Part shown: in pieces, positions 38,054 through 48,504 of the stretch
Numbering within the stretch: the stretch's first letter is position 1
Layout of the letters: the number at the start of each line of letters is the position of its first letter
NCBI GenBank assembly: GCA_965203735.1
Contig: OZ241909.1
Span: 372,001-436,000 of the forward strand
Length of the DNA: 64,000 nucleotides
Source of the DNA: Bin55 sp965203735
GTDB taxonomy: Bacteria; Pseudomonadota; Gammaproteobacteria; Pseudomonadales; Azotimanducaceae
Direction of reading: 5' to 3'
Made by a program: the position numbers and the translations under genes
Notes under the pieces: model-generated
What the model was told of the DNA's origin: nothing
The model's input: only the letters and a program-made list of their open reading frames with translations
Databases searched by the model: none

Positions 38054-38524
38054 CGCACGATTAGAGATCTTTTACGGGTTTAGGTTTTTGCGGCACAACG
38101 CAGGACCGATGAGATCTTGTTGCGGAGACAAACGAGTTTGCAATTTTTCGTTAAGCTCGATTTCTCTTGACAAATCGCATGGACGAGTCTTAGGTACCCG
38201 TTTCGACTCACGTTCGGTCGTTCCTCGCCACATGTCATGCCGGGAGCTCGAGAAGGCACCTCAATAGGAGAATAGAGAGAAGATCCCGGAGTATTGTCTG
38301 CGCGGTACCCCACTGTGTCCAAACGACTAGGTATTCACGGCAAAGTATCGAATTGGACATGCTATCGGATTGCTAGTGAAGCCGCTGTTTTGATCTTCCC
38401 TTATCCCTCTCTAAGCATGCTTGAGTGACCACAAAGAGTAGAACTGGCCGATTTAGTAACATCAATTCCGACAGGTTCGTCAGTAGAGTAGACGAGCCAC
38501 AAAGCACGACGGGGAGGGAACAAA
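38054..38524. other. Intergenic region before the epimerase gene
   Basis: 471 bases without a supported gene. A perfect TTGACA at 38167 is followed 17 bases later by the poor -10 TTAGGT, a doubtful promoter for the epimerase gene 330 bases away. The last bases carry a strong ribosome site (GGGAGGGA, five bases before the ATG). Confidence 0.4.
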
Positions 38525-39598
38525 ATGGCGGCAATACCGAAGAATGGGACCGTAGCGGTAACGGGAGCAGCTGGGTTTATTGGTAGTTGGGTGGTTCGAT
38601 TGCTACTCGACAAGGGCTACCGAGTGCGAGCATGCGTGAAGGATGCAAACGATCCCGTTCGATGTGATTTCTTTCGGAGTATGCCGGGTTACCTATCACG
38701 ACGGCTGACTGTACATTCGGCCAATTTGGACGACGACGGGGCCTTCGACGAAATCTTCAAAGGATGCCATGGTGTTGCACATGTCGCCCATGTGTCCAAT
38801 TACAACGATCATGACTACGTCAAGAGAGTGTGCGACAGCCTGATCAAGAGTGTGAACGAATCGGGCACAGTCGGACGGGTGATTGTTACCTCGAGCATTG
38901 CGGCGGTTATATCTGAGGTGGATATCAACGAACTCAAGCGTCGCCCGACGCTCGACGAAGATCGTTACCCCGATGAACAGAATCCGCGAAGAACGCCAGA
39001 TCGACAAGGGTACTCAATGGGTAAAGTGCTCGCGCAGCGAGCATTTTCCGATGCAGCAGAGGAAAACGGCGAGTGGGACGCCATCACTTGCTGTCCTGCA
39101 GACAACGTCGGACCCATTCAGTCTCCTCATCAGAAGAACATGGGACCGTGGCAGCACTTTGTCGAAATGATGCTGCTTGGCGAGTACTATCAAAATGGTG
39201 GCTATCGACCTTGGATGACTGTCGATGTCCGAGACGACGCGCTATGTCACATAGGACTCTTGGAAAGCGTGTTGATTCGAAACGGTGAAAGATACATCGC
39301 TTGGTCCACGGACACTCCGAAGGTAGAAGAGATATGCGCTAGCATCGATCGACTGTTGCCTGAATTGGGGCACGATACCCCGGAAGTCACGGACAACTTT
39401 CCGGAGCGCGTCAAGTCTCGAGAGAAAGAGCTTCGAGACATATGGGCTGGTTGCGACTTGCGAAACGATCGAATCAAGGCCGTAACGGACATCGAATTTC
39501 GGCCTTTTGACGAGTCACTCAGAGACTGTGTCGAGTCGCTGTTGACGATTGGGGACGTCAAACCAAAACTTCGGGAAGGATTCTCACTTCCAACATAG
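38525..39598 (+). CDS. NAD(P)-dependent epimerase/reductase, extended SDR
   Basis: Extended short-chain dehydrogenase like dihydroflavonol-4-reductase or cinnamoyl-CoA reductase. The cofactor motif is TGAAGFIGSWV (about 13-23). Ser/Tyr/Lys are present: VTSSIAAV near 124 and YSMGKVLAQ near 162, although Y-S-M-G-K deviates slightly in context. RACVKDANDP indicates NADP preference. 357 residues is somewhat long. It is followed 32 bases later by a PhyH dioxygenase gene, so the two may share an operon and pathway. Confidence 0.82.
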   Translation: MAAIPKNGTVAVTGAAGFIGSWVVRLLLDKGYRVRACVKDANDPVRCDFFRSMPGYLSRRLTVHSANLDDDGAFDEIFKGCHGVAHVAHVSNYNDHDYVKRVCDSLIKSVNESGTVGRVIVTSSIAAVISEVDINELKRRPTLDEDRYPDEQNPRRTPDRQGYSMGKVLAQRAFSDAAEENGEWDAITCCPADNVGPIQSPHQKNMGPWQHFVEMMLLGEYYQNGGYRPWMTVDVRDDALCHIGLLESVLIRNGERYIAWSTDTPKVEEICASIDRLLPELGHDTPEVTDNFPERVKSREKELRDIWAGCDLRNDRIKAVTDIEFRPFDESLRDCVESLLTIGDVKPKLREGFSLPT

Positions 39599-39630
39599 GC
39601 TCAGGGTTCCTCAAATACGGACTATTTGAA

Positions 39631-40473
39631 ATGAACGAACAAACCGGTCAAAATCAGGGTTTAAGCGACGAGCAACGCTACTTGTTCGACACCTTGGGAT
39701 ATGTGGTTCTTCCCAATGTCGTGACCCAAGAACAAATCGAGGAGTTACGTGCAACTCTTCGAACACCGACGGAGCAGTGGGAACCTATTGCACAGGACAA
39801 TGGTCCGCTTCACTGGAGTAAGGTTTGGCGCGATATGTTGGACCTTCCGAAGCTGAGCCCGGTTCTCGAGGAAATAATTGGAAATCATGGAGCACGGAAC
39901 GCTAGGGTCCGTGCGGGCAACGACTTGCCGACATTCCGCATTGACCACATCAACGTGCATACACATGTCAAAAAGGGATTTCCCGGCGCACACTTACACG
40001 GTGGCTGGAAGTGGACTGGCGGGTCACAGTTCTTCTCGTATCACGACAGTCGGTTCTACAACGGACTGGTCTCCGTTAGTTTTGAACTGTTCGACACCTA
40101 TCCCAACAACGGTGGTTTTTGTTGTATTCCTGGATCTCACAAGTCCAATCTCCCCTTGCCCGCCGGTTGGCACAAGATCAACGAGAGAATTCCAGACTGT
40201 GTGGCTCGGATTCCTGCCGTTCCGGGTGATGCAATTGTGTTTACGGAAGCTCTTACCCATGGCACACTGCCCTGGAATTCTGATGCCACGCGCAAGACTG
40301 TTTTCTACAAGTTTTCGCCACATGGAACTACGTGGTCTTGTGACTACTTCAATCCCGACGACTTTCGGCAATATCCCGATATCGATGATCGAAAGTTGGC
40401 AATATTGGAACCACCGAATGCTCGGTATCATGGTCGTCCGTCCGACCCGCTGAGGCAGGCGGCATCGGAATAA
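39631..40473 (+). CDS. Phytanoyl-CoA dioxygenase (PhyH) family protein
   Basis: Fe(II)/2-oxoglutarate oxygenase on a jelly-roll fold. It begins with the typical DTLGYVVLPNVVTQEQIEEL. Candidate iron ligands are the His in GAHLHGGW (about 115) and the distal His in EALTHGTLPW (about 210), followed by the 2-oxoglutarate Arg in ATRKTVFYK. The usual H-x-D is not obvious: H-x-G or H-x-H appears instead, so the ligand set needs a structural check. 280 residues is typical. Confidence 0.82.
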   Translation: MNEQTGQNQGLSDEQRYLFDTLGYVVLPNVVTQEQIEELRATLRTPTEQWEPIAQDNGPLHWSKVWRDMLDLPKLSPVLEEIIGNHGARNARVRAGNDLPTFRIDHINVHTHVKKGFPGAHLHGGWKWTGGSQFFSYHDSRFYNGLVSVSFELFDTYPNNGGFCCIPGSHKSNLPLPAGWHKINERIPDCVARIPAVPGDAIVFTEALTHGTLPWNSDATRKTVFYKFSPHGTTWSCDYFNPDDFRQYPDIDDRKLAILEPPNARYHGRPSDPLRQAASE

Positions 40474-40696
40474 CTTGAGCACATTTCCCATCTTTGGTAA
40501 CAAGAGGAATTTGTGCCATTAGATAATGTCCGTTAGTGACGGTCTGAAGTCTATGTGGATGGACTTCACTTCAGTCGATGGTAGCGACAAGGAAGTCCGA
40601 CAAAGGATGTAACCCCCCTTTGAACTGCACTGAATCTATCGCTCAACACTTCTATCAAGTGCGCCAACTAAAGGAGCGTCAAGTCGCAGCGCAAAC

Positions 40697-41872
40697 ATGA
40701 GTAATCCGTTCACACCCGGCTTTGCTGGGTCTCCTCCAGTTTTTTCGGGTAGAGATGAACAAATAGGTGAAATTGATGAGGTGCTCGAGCGTATCGCTGA
40801 AGGCCATTGCCAGGATGTCGAGATCATTCTTCACGGACCTCGCGGAATAGGTAAGACGACATTACTGCACCATGTCGTCAGGAGGATGGAGAATGCGTCC
40901 GAGATCAGGCCGATCTTGGTGGTTGCTCCAGAGATAGCAACACCATACGATCTGTATTGCACATTGCTTGTGGAGTTGGTGTACTCCAGAGAGACGGTAA
41001 CCACTCAAGGCGGCGCACAGCTAGGACTCAGTGGGACGAATATACGGGAAAGCCGAGAAACCACTCGAATGTTTGAATCGACTCCGGCGGAGCTGAGAAA
41101 GAGATGTATTGACGCAATGGCCGAGCAACCCACTTTGCTTATGGTGGACGAAGCTCATCGCATTTCCAGTTCCGCGCTTGATTCAATTCTTCTTGTTACG
41201 AATGCAGCTCGAAGAGGAAAAACAAAGTTTGGCTTCGTCATGGCAGGCGTACCCAGTCTCCCCGACCTGCTTGGACGGATGAACGCGACCTTTCTTGAGA
41301 GGGCTAACAGCATTCGGTTAGAACGTCTGGATGCAGCGTCAGCAAAAGACGCTCTTACTCGCCCCTTCGAACAGGCGGGATACGAGATTAGACTGAACTC
41401 AGAGGACGAAGATCGACTGGTCGAGCAGACGCAGCGATACCCCTACTTTATTCAGTGCGCGGGACATGCAATCTGGAGAACGGCCGAACGATCGGATAGC
41501 TGGAAACTCGATGTGGAGCTTGTGGAATCAGCAAGACCTGTATGGGAGAGACGGATTACAAGGATGTACGCGGCTCGTTACCGGGAGCTCGCGCGCCGCA
41601 ACTTGCTTCCCTTTGCACATGTGGTCGCCGCGGAATACAAGACGTCAGAGTCCCTAGACGTGGCGAAGTTGCGATCTCTCATAGGTCAAGTCAATTCTGA
41701 TATCGACCCCCAAGAACCACTAGATGAATTGGAGGCTCTAGGCTTCATGGTAGCGGCCGAGGGTGGGGGAAACCTATACGAGCCAGGCATTCCTTCACTT
41801 ATGGATCATGTCATGGGAATTGAACGCGCGAGAGAGGAGTTAAAGTGCGAACACTCTTGGGATGTCGACTGA
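40697..41872 (+). CDS. AAA-type ATPase with C-terminal winged-helix-like region
   Basis: 391 residues. A short lead VFSGRDEQI is followed by Walker A GPRGIGKTT (about 54-62), Walker B LLMVDEAH near 154, sensor-1-like FVMAGVPSL near 180 and a lid with RYPYFIQCAGHAIW near 250. The C-terminal third resembles the winged helix of ORC/Cdc6-like or archaeal-type ATPases. No partner effector is adjacent (PhyH upstream, amine oxidase downstream). Function unknown. The nearest purine-rich site is 20 bases before the ATG, so the start is uncertain. Confidence 0.75.
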   Translation: MSNPFTPGFAGSPPVFSGRDEQIGEIDEVLERIAEGHCQDVEIILHGPRGIGKTTLLHHVVRRMENASEIRPILVVAPEIATPYDLYCTLLVELVYSRETVTTQGGAQLGLSGTNIRESRETTRMFESTPAELRKRCIDAMAEQPTLLMVDEAHRISSSALDSILLVTNAARRGKTKFGFVMAGVPSLPDLLGRMNATFLERANSIRLERLDAASAKDALTRPFEQAGYEIRLNSEDEDRLVEQTQRYPYFIQCAGHAIWRTAERSDSWKLDVELVESARPVWERRITRMYAARYRELARRNLLPFAHVVAAEYKTSESLDVAKLRSLIGQVNSDIDPQEPLDELEALGFMVAAEGGGNLYEPGIPSLMDHVMGIERAREELKCEHSWDVD

Positions 41873-42385
41873 GAGCTCGAGCTATAGCGTGTGATGCACG
41901 TAGAGCGTCTTAGATCGCGGCTAAACCCAAGAGTCCAGGGTGTGTCCTTGACCACGAGTACACTCTGAACGAGTAGGAACATGAGCAAGAGCATCGGTTC
42001 ACAGACTCACGGCGGAAACGTGAAGGAGTGCGAGCGGCCGCTACGACACCACATGGAAGGTATATCAGAAGAACCAAGGTGCGCTAACCTTGGCTAGAGT
42101 TTCGGTTTTGGCATCCACGTTGTCCAGCAAGGAAATGGGAGGCGCCATATCTCAAATCGTTTCCCACCTATGCCAATACGCTTTCTCAAGATCGTCCGGT
42201 TGCATAAGAAACCTGCGATTACGCCATTACAATCTTCGAACTGACCGCAGACTATGAGAAGGAACTTGAGTGTTTGATCAATTGTGGGACGTGGGATGAG
42301 TTGTATCAGAATTGTTCTTGCACACTACCCACTCACCTCGTTTTCACAATTCCTAGCCTTTCTCTCTTGAGGTCGAGTGTAGCCA
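41873..42385. other. Intergenic region before the copper amine oxidase gene
   Basis: 513 bases. A 38-codon frame starts with ATG at 41981, without recognisable features. A perfect hairpin CCAAGGT-gcgcta-ACCTTGG lies at 42074-42093. No gene or clear promoter is supported; some of this may be worn-out coding sequence. Confidence 0.35.
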
Positions 42386-44296
42386 ATGGTCTCTCCGCAT
42401 CCTCTTAACCCCCTAACGGCGAAAGAAATCGAGGCAGCCTCGGCTCTTGCAAGCAGTGAACTGTCCGATCACGCAGTATTTTGTTCCGTAGCCTTAGTTG
42501 AGCCGACCAAAGAGATCTTAGATGCCCACGACGAGTCTCAATCCATTCCGCGCAAGTTATTGCTGGTTGGTTATGAGTATGTCGAGTCAGATCCAGACGG
42601 TGGATTTGAAGCAGAAGTAAATGTCACCGACGAAAGAGTTCACATTAGACGCATCAAAGACGGACAAGCACCAATCGGATTCACCGACGTTGTTCGAGCG
42701 ATTCAAATCACAAAGCAGGATTCCGGCTGGCAAAATGCGATGCGCCTCCGCGGGGTCACCAATTTCGAGCTTGTCCAAATTGATCCTTGGCCTGCGGGAG
42801 GCTACAAGCACTCTAGCATTCCAGACGGTCATCGCGCTCACAGGGCAATTAGCTTTGTACGAGAAGATGCCAAAGACAACGGATACGCTCGACCTGTACA
42901 TGGGCTGATCGCACATGTCGATTTAACGGCCGGAAAAGTCGCCTACTTGGAAGATCATGGCGTAGTACCACTACCACCTGAGTCCGGACGCTACACGGCA
43001 GAGCACCAACCGAGTCTACAACCGGCTCTAAGTCGTCTCGATATCGCACAGCCTGATGGACCCGGTTTTGGAATCACCGGAAACTTCATTGAATGGCGAA
43101 ATTGGGAATTTCGTGTCTCGATTCATCCGGTTAACGGATTGGTATTGCATTGCTTGGGATATCGGGACGGAGGACGAGTTCGAACCATTCTCCATCGCGC
43201 TGCGCTTTCGGACATGGTAGTTCCCTATGGAGACACCGATCCCATGCATTCGTGGAAGCACGTTCTCGACGCTGGCGAAGCCAGTTTGGGAAATTGCGTG
43301 AATTCTCTAAGATTGGGATGTGACTGCGTGGGTGAAATTCAATACTTAGATCACTATGCCATCAAACCCGACGGAGCAGCTCGACATGTTGAGCGAGCCA
43401 TTTGCATTCACGAAGAAGACTACGGCATCCTGTGGAAACATCATGATGGTTTGTCGCGAATAACAGAGGTCCGTCGTTCAAGGCGGTTGGTCGTCAGCTC
43501 TTTCTATACCGTGGGAAATTACGAGTACGGATTCTATTGGTACCTCTATTTGGACGGAACCATCCAAATGGAAGTCAAGCTGACGGGCATTGTCGGTGTT
43601 TCTGCAATTGAAGATGGTGGAGAACGACCCGATTTCGCGCCGTTAGTCGCGCCGAACTTAGCGTCTCCTATTCATCAGCATTTGTTCTGCTTTAGATTGG
43701 ATTTCGAGGTGGACGGTAGAGCCAACTCGGTGTGCGAAATAAACACAGAAGCGATGCCGGTTTGTGAGGAGAATCCAAACGGCACAGCCTTCCAAGCGAA
43801 CTCTACAGAATTGCATTCAGAATTGGAAGCTCGAAGAACCGTTAACTCTGCGACCTCGCGATGTTGGAAAGTCATTAATTCGAACAAGAAGAATCGACTT
43901 GGCAAACCTGTCGCCTACAAGCTCATTCCCTCTTCTACTACAACATCCTTCGCATCGCCCACATCAAATGTCGCTCAGCGTTCCGGATTCGCTCAGTTCA
44001 ATCTTTGGGTGACTCCTTGCGAGGAAGACAAACTTTGTGCGGCAGGTGACTATCCAAACCTTCATCCAGGATCAGACGGATTGCCAAAGTGGACGAAAGC
44101 GGATAGAGCAATAGCTGGCCGAGACATTGTCGTTTGGCACACGTTCGGATCCACCCACGTGCCACGCCCCGAAGACTGGCCGGTAATGCCGGTTGAATAC
44201 TGCGGATTTGCCTTGAAACCCGATGGTTTCTTCGACCGCAACCCAACTATTGATCTACCGCCAACGGAACATTGTTCCGAGGACACCAAGACATAG
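42386..44296 (+). CDS. Primary-amine oxidase (copper, topaquinone)
   Basis: Oxidises primary amines to aldehydes with release of ammonia and hydrogen peroxide. The topaquinone site is NYEY, with the precursor Tyr at residue 379 (VGNYEYGFYW). The catalytic Asp lies in HVLDAGEASLG near 294. The copper ligands are the HxH pair in SPIHQHLFCFRLDFEVDG (about 430) and a distal His in THVPRPEDWPVMP. 636 residues fits bacterial enzymes such as those of actinobacteria. No signal peptide is seen, so it appears cytoplasmic. Confidence 0.95.
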   Translation: MVSPHPLNPLTAKEIEAASALASSELSDHAVFCSVALVEPTKEILDAHDESQSIPRKLLLVGYEYVESDPDGGFEAEVNVTDERVHIRRIKDGQAPIGFTDVVRAIQITKQDSGWQNAMRLRGVTNFELVQIDPWPAGGYKHSSIPDGHRAHRAISFVREDAKDNGYARPVHGLIAHVDLTAGKVAYLEDHGVVPLPPESGRYTAEHQPSLQPALSRLDIAQPDGPGFGITGNFIEWRNWEFRVSIHPVNGLVLHCLGYRDGGRVRTILHRAALSDMVVPYGDTDPMHSWKHVLDAGEASLGNCVNSLRLGCDCVGEIQYLDHYAIKPDGAARHVERAICIHEEDYGILWKHHDGLSRITEVRRSRRLVVSSFYTVGNYEYGFYWYLYLDGTIQMEVKLTGIVGVSAIEDGGERPDFAPLVAPNLASPIHQHLFCFRLDFEVDGRANSVCEINTEAMPVCEENPNGTAFQANSTELHSELEARRTVNSATSRCWKVINSNKKNRLGKPVAYKLIPSSTTTSFASPTSNVAQRSGFAQFNLWVTPCEEDKLCAAGDYPNLHPGSDGLPKWTKADRAIAGRDIVVWHTFGSTHVPRPEDWPVMPVEYCGFALKPDGFFDRNPTIDLPPTEHCSEDTKT

Positions 44297-44365
44297 AGAT
44301 CTTGTGACAACGCGGGAAGAGCGTTGGTCTAAACACACCCATTTCGTAAGCGAGTGAGAACAACT

Positions 44366-45124
44366 ATGGAAACCGTCAATTACACCGTTGAGAACCATGT
44401 CGCTTCAATTCAGATGAATCGCCCCGAACGACACAACGCCTTGGATTTTCAATTGCTTGACGACTTAGACGAGGCATTCACCTTGGCAGAGGAAGACGAT
44501 GACGTCTATGTGATTGTCTTGTCCGGAGCTGGTCGATCTTTTTGTTCCGGATACGATCGAGGAGGTTCCTACTACATCACTCCGCCCGAAGGTGGATGGA
44601 CAGCGCGTTCCGCCTTGTTGCGACTCCGAGGCATTGAGGACAGGTACATGAGAATCTGGAACTGCCCAAAAGTCACCATCGCGCAGATTCATGGCCATTG
44701 CCTCGCCGGTGGATGCTACATTCAGCTGGTATGCGATATTTCAGTCGCAGCAGAGGACGCGAACATTGGTCACATGTCGCCTGAGACATTTGGTCAAGGA
44801 GCGTTGAATGGTGTGTCGAGCATGCCACTCTGGCAAGTGCTCATGGGCCCCAAAAGAGCCAGATACATGCTCATGACGGGCAGAAAAGTAAGCGGGACGG
44901 AGGCTGCGAAAATTGGGCTGATTAGCGTTGCGGTACCCAAGGAAGACCTGGAACAGGAAGTGGAATCAATCTGCAAGGAAATCATGGAGCCAGGAGGTCC
45001 GGGATTCCTTACGATGAAGGAAACACTCAACACAGACTTGGAAATCATGGGCGTTGGGGCAATGTTTCGTGCTCACGGTCACATGAATGCACTGGCTCGA
45101 TTGAACAGACCGACAACGGATTGA
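44366..45124 (+). CDS. Crotonase-superfamily protein
   Basis: 252-residue enoyl-CoA hydratase/isomerase fold. MNRPERHNALDF, SFCSGYDRGG (first oxyanion hole) and GHCLAGGCYIQLVCD (second) are clear. The first catalytic Glu of hydratases is replaced by Tyr in GGCYIQL; a Glu remains in MSPETFGQG. Simple hydratase activity is therefore doubtful. The ATG at 44366 is preferred over the GTG 12 bases upstream. A terminator follows the stop. Confidence 0.85.
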   Translation: METVNYTVENHVASIQMNRPERHNALDFQLLDDLDEAFTLAEEDDDVYVIVLSGAGRSFCSGYDRGGSYYITPPEGGWTARSALLRLRGIEDRYMRIWNCPKVTIAQIHGHCLAGGCYIQLVCDISVAAEDANIGHMSPETFGQGALNGVSSMPLWQVLMGPKRARYMLMTGRKVSGTEAAKIGLISVAVPKEDLEQEVESICKEIMEPGGPGFLTMKETLNTDLEIMGVGAMFRAHGHMNALARLNRPTTD

Positions 45125-45177
45125 GCCACCACACTTAGCAGTATTACTGCACCCAGCCGTCATTGGTATCGGAAACG

Positions 45178-45212
45178 AAAAAGCCCTGGACATCGATGAT
45201 GCCCAGGGCTTT
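45178..45212 (-). terminator. Rho-independent terminator of the TonB receptor gene
   Basis: AAAGCCCTGG (45180-45189) pairs with CCAGGGCTTT (45203-45212) around a 13-base loop. On the minus strand the stem is followed by a T-run (A-run at 45178-45182), 18 bases after the receptor stop. It may also serve the convergent crotonase gene, whose side has only TTT. Confidence 0.75.
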
Positions 45213-45229
45213 AGTAAGAACTACTCTGA

Positions 45230-48200
45230 TTAGTTCATGGAGTAGCGGACCGAAACTCCCATGATGCGGGGCTCGGTCAGGAAGTAGTTGCGGAAAAATC
45301 CGGATGTGTCTGACGTCAGATACATTCCCGTAACGTTGTCCTCGTCTGCCAGGTTTCGAATCCAGGCCCGTACCGACAACTTGTCATCGCCGCTGGTGAA
45401 CAGAGCACTCAGATTGTGTTGTGTCCAAGCTTCGATTTGGTCGCCCGGTGTGTTGAATTCACGCGCGAACGACTCGCTCTGCCAGTACATGTCCCATCGC
45501 AGCACAATAGAGCCGTTCATGTATGTCACAGGAAGGGTGTAGTCGAATCCCAATTTCATTGTGTGAGCCGGGGAATTCGGCAACTCATTTCCGTCTAGAT
45601 TGGACAGGAGTCCGTCAGAGGTTTCGACACCAGCTGCCGCTAGGAACGCGCGCGAGAAATATGCGGGAATGGATACCCCAAATTCGTTATCAGGATACGA
45701 GACCGAAACGGGGCTCAGACCGTTGCGTAGATCCGCGGTTGCACCAGGGGTTGCAAGTGCCAGGTCGACTAGAGCTTGTGTGATTTGGTCCTTGCGAGCT
45801 ATATAGTTGACACCCGTTAGAGCTCCGGCATCAATATTGTTCAGCAACACCCAATTTGAATCGCCAGCCGTACGATTGATGGGATCAAGAGAACTTGTCC
45901 CGTCGACTGCGGTATTAAGGAATCCGTACGCGTAGTCGATGGACAGATTCGGAAGTGCGGGAGGACGGAACCAGCCTTCTAGGTCCAATCCCCAGATGTT
46001 CGCATCAATGTTGTCATTAATAGCACTATTGTTCTTGATGCGAGTGACCTGAAGACTGTTGTAGCGATACGTGTAGAACGAACCGTTGAGCTTAATGGTA
46101 CGGTCTGCCAGATAGGACTTAGTTCCGACCTCGAAAGCAATGATGTCCTCTCGATCAAAGGTGAACGAAGAGGTGTCTTGGAACTGTGCCGGAATTGCGG
46201 CATTGAGACCCCCTGGCTTGTAGCCACTACTAACCGAAGCGTATACGAGGATGTCTTCATCGATTTTGTAATCGAGAGCAGCACGCCCGGTAACTGCTGT
46301 CCAAGAACTCTCTGAGGGGCTGTTGGTTAGAGCTCGAGCCTCACCAAACTGCGGAACAATCGGAACCATGTTGCTAATTGCTACACGCTCTGGACTGTAT
46401 GCAGGCGTTAGCAATGCTGCATCGATTTGCTCTTGGGATACGCCGTAGTAGCGGGCGAGTTCCACTTCCGGCGCACCGGAGGCAAAAGGTCCCAGCAGGA
46501 GATTGAGTGTTCGAGACCAGAATCTGCCGCTAGCGGCATTGATGTTTACCAGATGGTTCGGATCTAGCAGCCCTAGTTGATAGGCGGCGCCAAGTGCGAG
46601 TTGCAACGGTACAAACTCTGGTGGAACCCCAAGCGCATTAGCAACGAACGCAACAATTCCAGGGTAAACCGAAGCTTGTACTACCGGAATGTGGTTGATG
46701 GCGTTGAACAAGACACTCGTGTCGTTCGTTTTCTTCTCGTCTTCGTTGTAGCGCAGACCCACAGTTAGATTCATGTCGTCGCTGAGACTGTAATAGGCCT
46801 CTCCAAAGATGGAGCTACCTTCATCCGTACGGCCGGGTTCGCCGGCAGGAGCTGCCGAATTCAGGAAATATCCTGGATAAAGGGGCGGTAGTCCCAGCAA
46901 GGGCGCTCCGTAAATCGTGACAAGATCGAGCGTGTTGGATAGCACGTAGTAGTCGGTGATTCGCTCTCTTCCGTAGGAACTGAATCCTGCAAGGAAATTC
47001 AGGTCTCCGTCAAAGTCAGTACGAACCTTGAACTCGCCTACCCAATACTCTCCATAACCATCGGCCTGATCGTAAGAAAAGATTCTGGTTCCGTCCACGC
47101 CGCTCAATATGCAGCCACCGAGTACGCCCGCTGTTCCCCCGTTAATACGACATTCACCGTCTTGCGCCCAATCTTCACCTGGACCGCCACTGGGTCGCGA
47201 CACTGGCCAATAGCCCAACGGATTCAACGCAGTGGGTCCGAGAGTCGCACCGACGTCGATGATGTAGTCCTGATTGCTCTTGTACTCGCTGGTGCTAATC
47301 GCGCCAAGAAAGTCAAAGCTGTAGTCCCGCCATGTGTGATAGAAAGCAATGGAGAAAGATTCGCCACTTTCTTCAAAGACGGGCTCAAAGTCTGTGTGAA
47401 CTTTTCGAAATCCGACGTCGTCGGGTCGCTCGAACCGATAATTGACAAAACCTTCATCAGGATCGCCCGAGACTCCGAGTGGAATTGAGCCAACCGCGCC
47501 TCCGAATATGCCCCCAGTCGTTGCGCCCAAGTGAGGTGTTTCAAATCCAAAGCCGTCGGGTTTGCACCCTGTGGTAGGCATGTCGTTTCGTTCGCAGACT
47601 TGGTTCGTGATTCGAGCTCTGTCGCTGTCTTCTTCGAAAATTGAGTAAGTGAAACGAGCCAACGTGTTTTCCGTTGCTTGCCACGAAAGTGTGAATCGAG
47701 CGGAGTATTGATCCCTTCCGTCGATATCGTCGTCCACGTTCCATAGCTGCAACCCGTCTGCGAGGTTTTCGGTGTATCCATCTCGCTTCAAAGTCATGAT
47801 GGCGAATCGAGCAGCAACGCCTTCCTGTACGGGCATGTTGAACATTCCGATGAAACGGCTGTGCGCGTCGGTGCCGAATTCGTAAGATGCGAATCCGTCA
47901 AGTGTGTCGAACTCCGGCTTTTTTGTTACGAAGTTGATTGCGCCACCAGTTGCATTTTTTCCGAATAGAGTTCCTTGAGGACCTCGCAGAATTTCCACAC
48001 GCTCCAAGTCGAAGAATTCCATCGTGTTAAGGTTGCGTGGCACGGGGATCTCGTTCAGATGCGCGGATACGCCGGGTTCGGACGCCGAACCGACTACAAG
48101 GCTTCCGATTCCGCGAACACTGAAGCTAAAACCACCAAAGTTTGTCGCCGTGAAGGAGACGCCTGGAGTGTTCATCTGAATGTCAGAAGGCGTAATGATC

Positions 48201-48403
48201 TGCTGGTCTTCGAGCATGGAATCTGAGAATGCACTCACTGACAGAGGGACATCCTGGATGTTCTCTGCTTTGCGCTGCGCGGTAACAACCAATTCTTCGA
48301 TGCTCTCATCGTCGGACTCGTCTTGCGCCAGGACTCCGACAGGCATGCACAAGATTCCTAGCGAAACGAGAAGAAGAGCAGATTGCTTAAGGACTTTGAT
48401 CAT
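45230..48403 (-). CDS. TonB-dependent outer-membrane receptor
   Basis: 1057-residue barrel transporter. The signal peptide runs from MIKVLKQSALLLV to VGVLAQ; the TonB box is EELVVTAQRK near residue 38; the plug has QDVPLSVSAF, VEILRGPQGTLFGKNA and TGGAINFVTKKP; the barrel ends in MGVSVRYSMN with the terminal aromatic pattern. I use the ATG at 48403 since the signal peptide starts there; an upstream extension to 48505 has no such signal. The ligand is unknown. Two palindromic elements lie 100-160 bases upstream. Confidence 0.93.
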   Translation of the reverse strand: MIKVLKQSALLLVSLGILCMPVGVLAQDESDDESIEELVVTAQRKAENIQDVPLSVSAFSDSMLEDQQIITPSDIQMNTPGVSFTATNFGGFSFSVRGIGSLVVGSASEPGVSAHLNEIPVPRNLNTMEFFDLERVEILRGPQGTLFGKNATGGAINFVTKKPEFDTLDGFASYEFGTDAHSRFIGMFNMPVQEGVAARFAIMTLKRDGYTENLADGLQLWNVDDDIDGRDQYSARFTLSWQATENTLARFTYSIFEEDSDRARITNQVCERNDMPTTGCKPDGFGFETPHLGATTGGIFGGAVGSIPLGVSGDPDEGFVNYRFERPDDVGFRKVHTDFEPVFEESGESFSIAFYHTWRDYSFDFLGAISTSEYKSNQDYIIDVGATLGPTALNPLGYWPVSRPSGGPGEDWAQDGECRINGGTAGVLGGCILSGVDGTRIFSYDQADGYGEYWVGEFKVRTDFDGDLNFLAGFSSYGRERITDYYVLSNTLDLVTIYGAPLLGLPPLYPGYFLNSAAPAGEPGRTDEGSSIFGEAYYSLSDDMNLTVGLRYNEDEKKTNDTSVLFNAINHIPVVQASVYPGIVAFVANALGVPPEFVPLQLALGAAYQLGLLDPNHLVNINAASGRFWSRTLNLLLGPFASGAPEVELARYYGVSQEQIDAALLTPAYSPERVAISNMVPIVPQFGEARALTNSPSESSWTAVTGRAALDYKIDEDILVYASVSSGYKPGGLNAAIPAQFQDTSSFTFDREDIIAFEVGTKSYLADRTIKLNGSFYTYRYNSLQVTRIKNNSAINDNIDANIWGLDLEGWFRPPALPNLSIDYAYGFLNTAVDGTSSLDPINRTAGDSNWVLLNNIDAGALTGVNYIARKDQITQALVDLALATPGATADLRNGLSPVSVSYPDNEFGVSIPAYFSRAFLAAAGVETSDGLLSNLDGNELPNSPAHTMKLGFDYTLPVTYMNGSIVLRWDMYWQSESFAREFNTPGDQIEAWTQHNLSALFTSGDDKLSVRAWIRNLADEDNVTGMYLTSDTSGFFRNYFLTEPRIMGVSVRYSMN

Positions 48404-48504
48404 AGATCTGACCACCCATTTCCGAAACAGTGTTGCTTTGCAAGATGCACTGGTCTCCCACCCAACTGCAAAGCTCTCCGCAAATGTTATCAAAGAGCAA
48501 AGCA

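Noticed and set aside
38167..38195. TTGACA with TTAGGT 17 bases later as a promoter
   Set aside because: The -35 is perfect, but the -10 matches only at its end positions and the next gene is 330 bases away.
40545..40568. TGAAGTC/GACTTCA inverted repeat after the PhyH gene
   Set aside because: A seven-base stem with a 10-base loop and no T-run; too weak to call a terminator.
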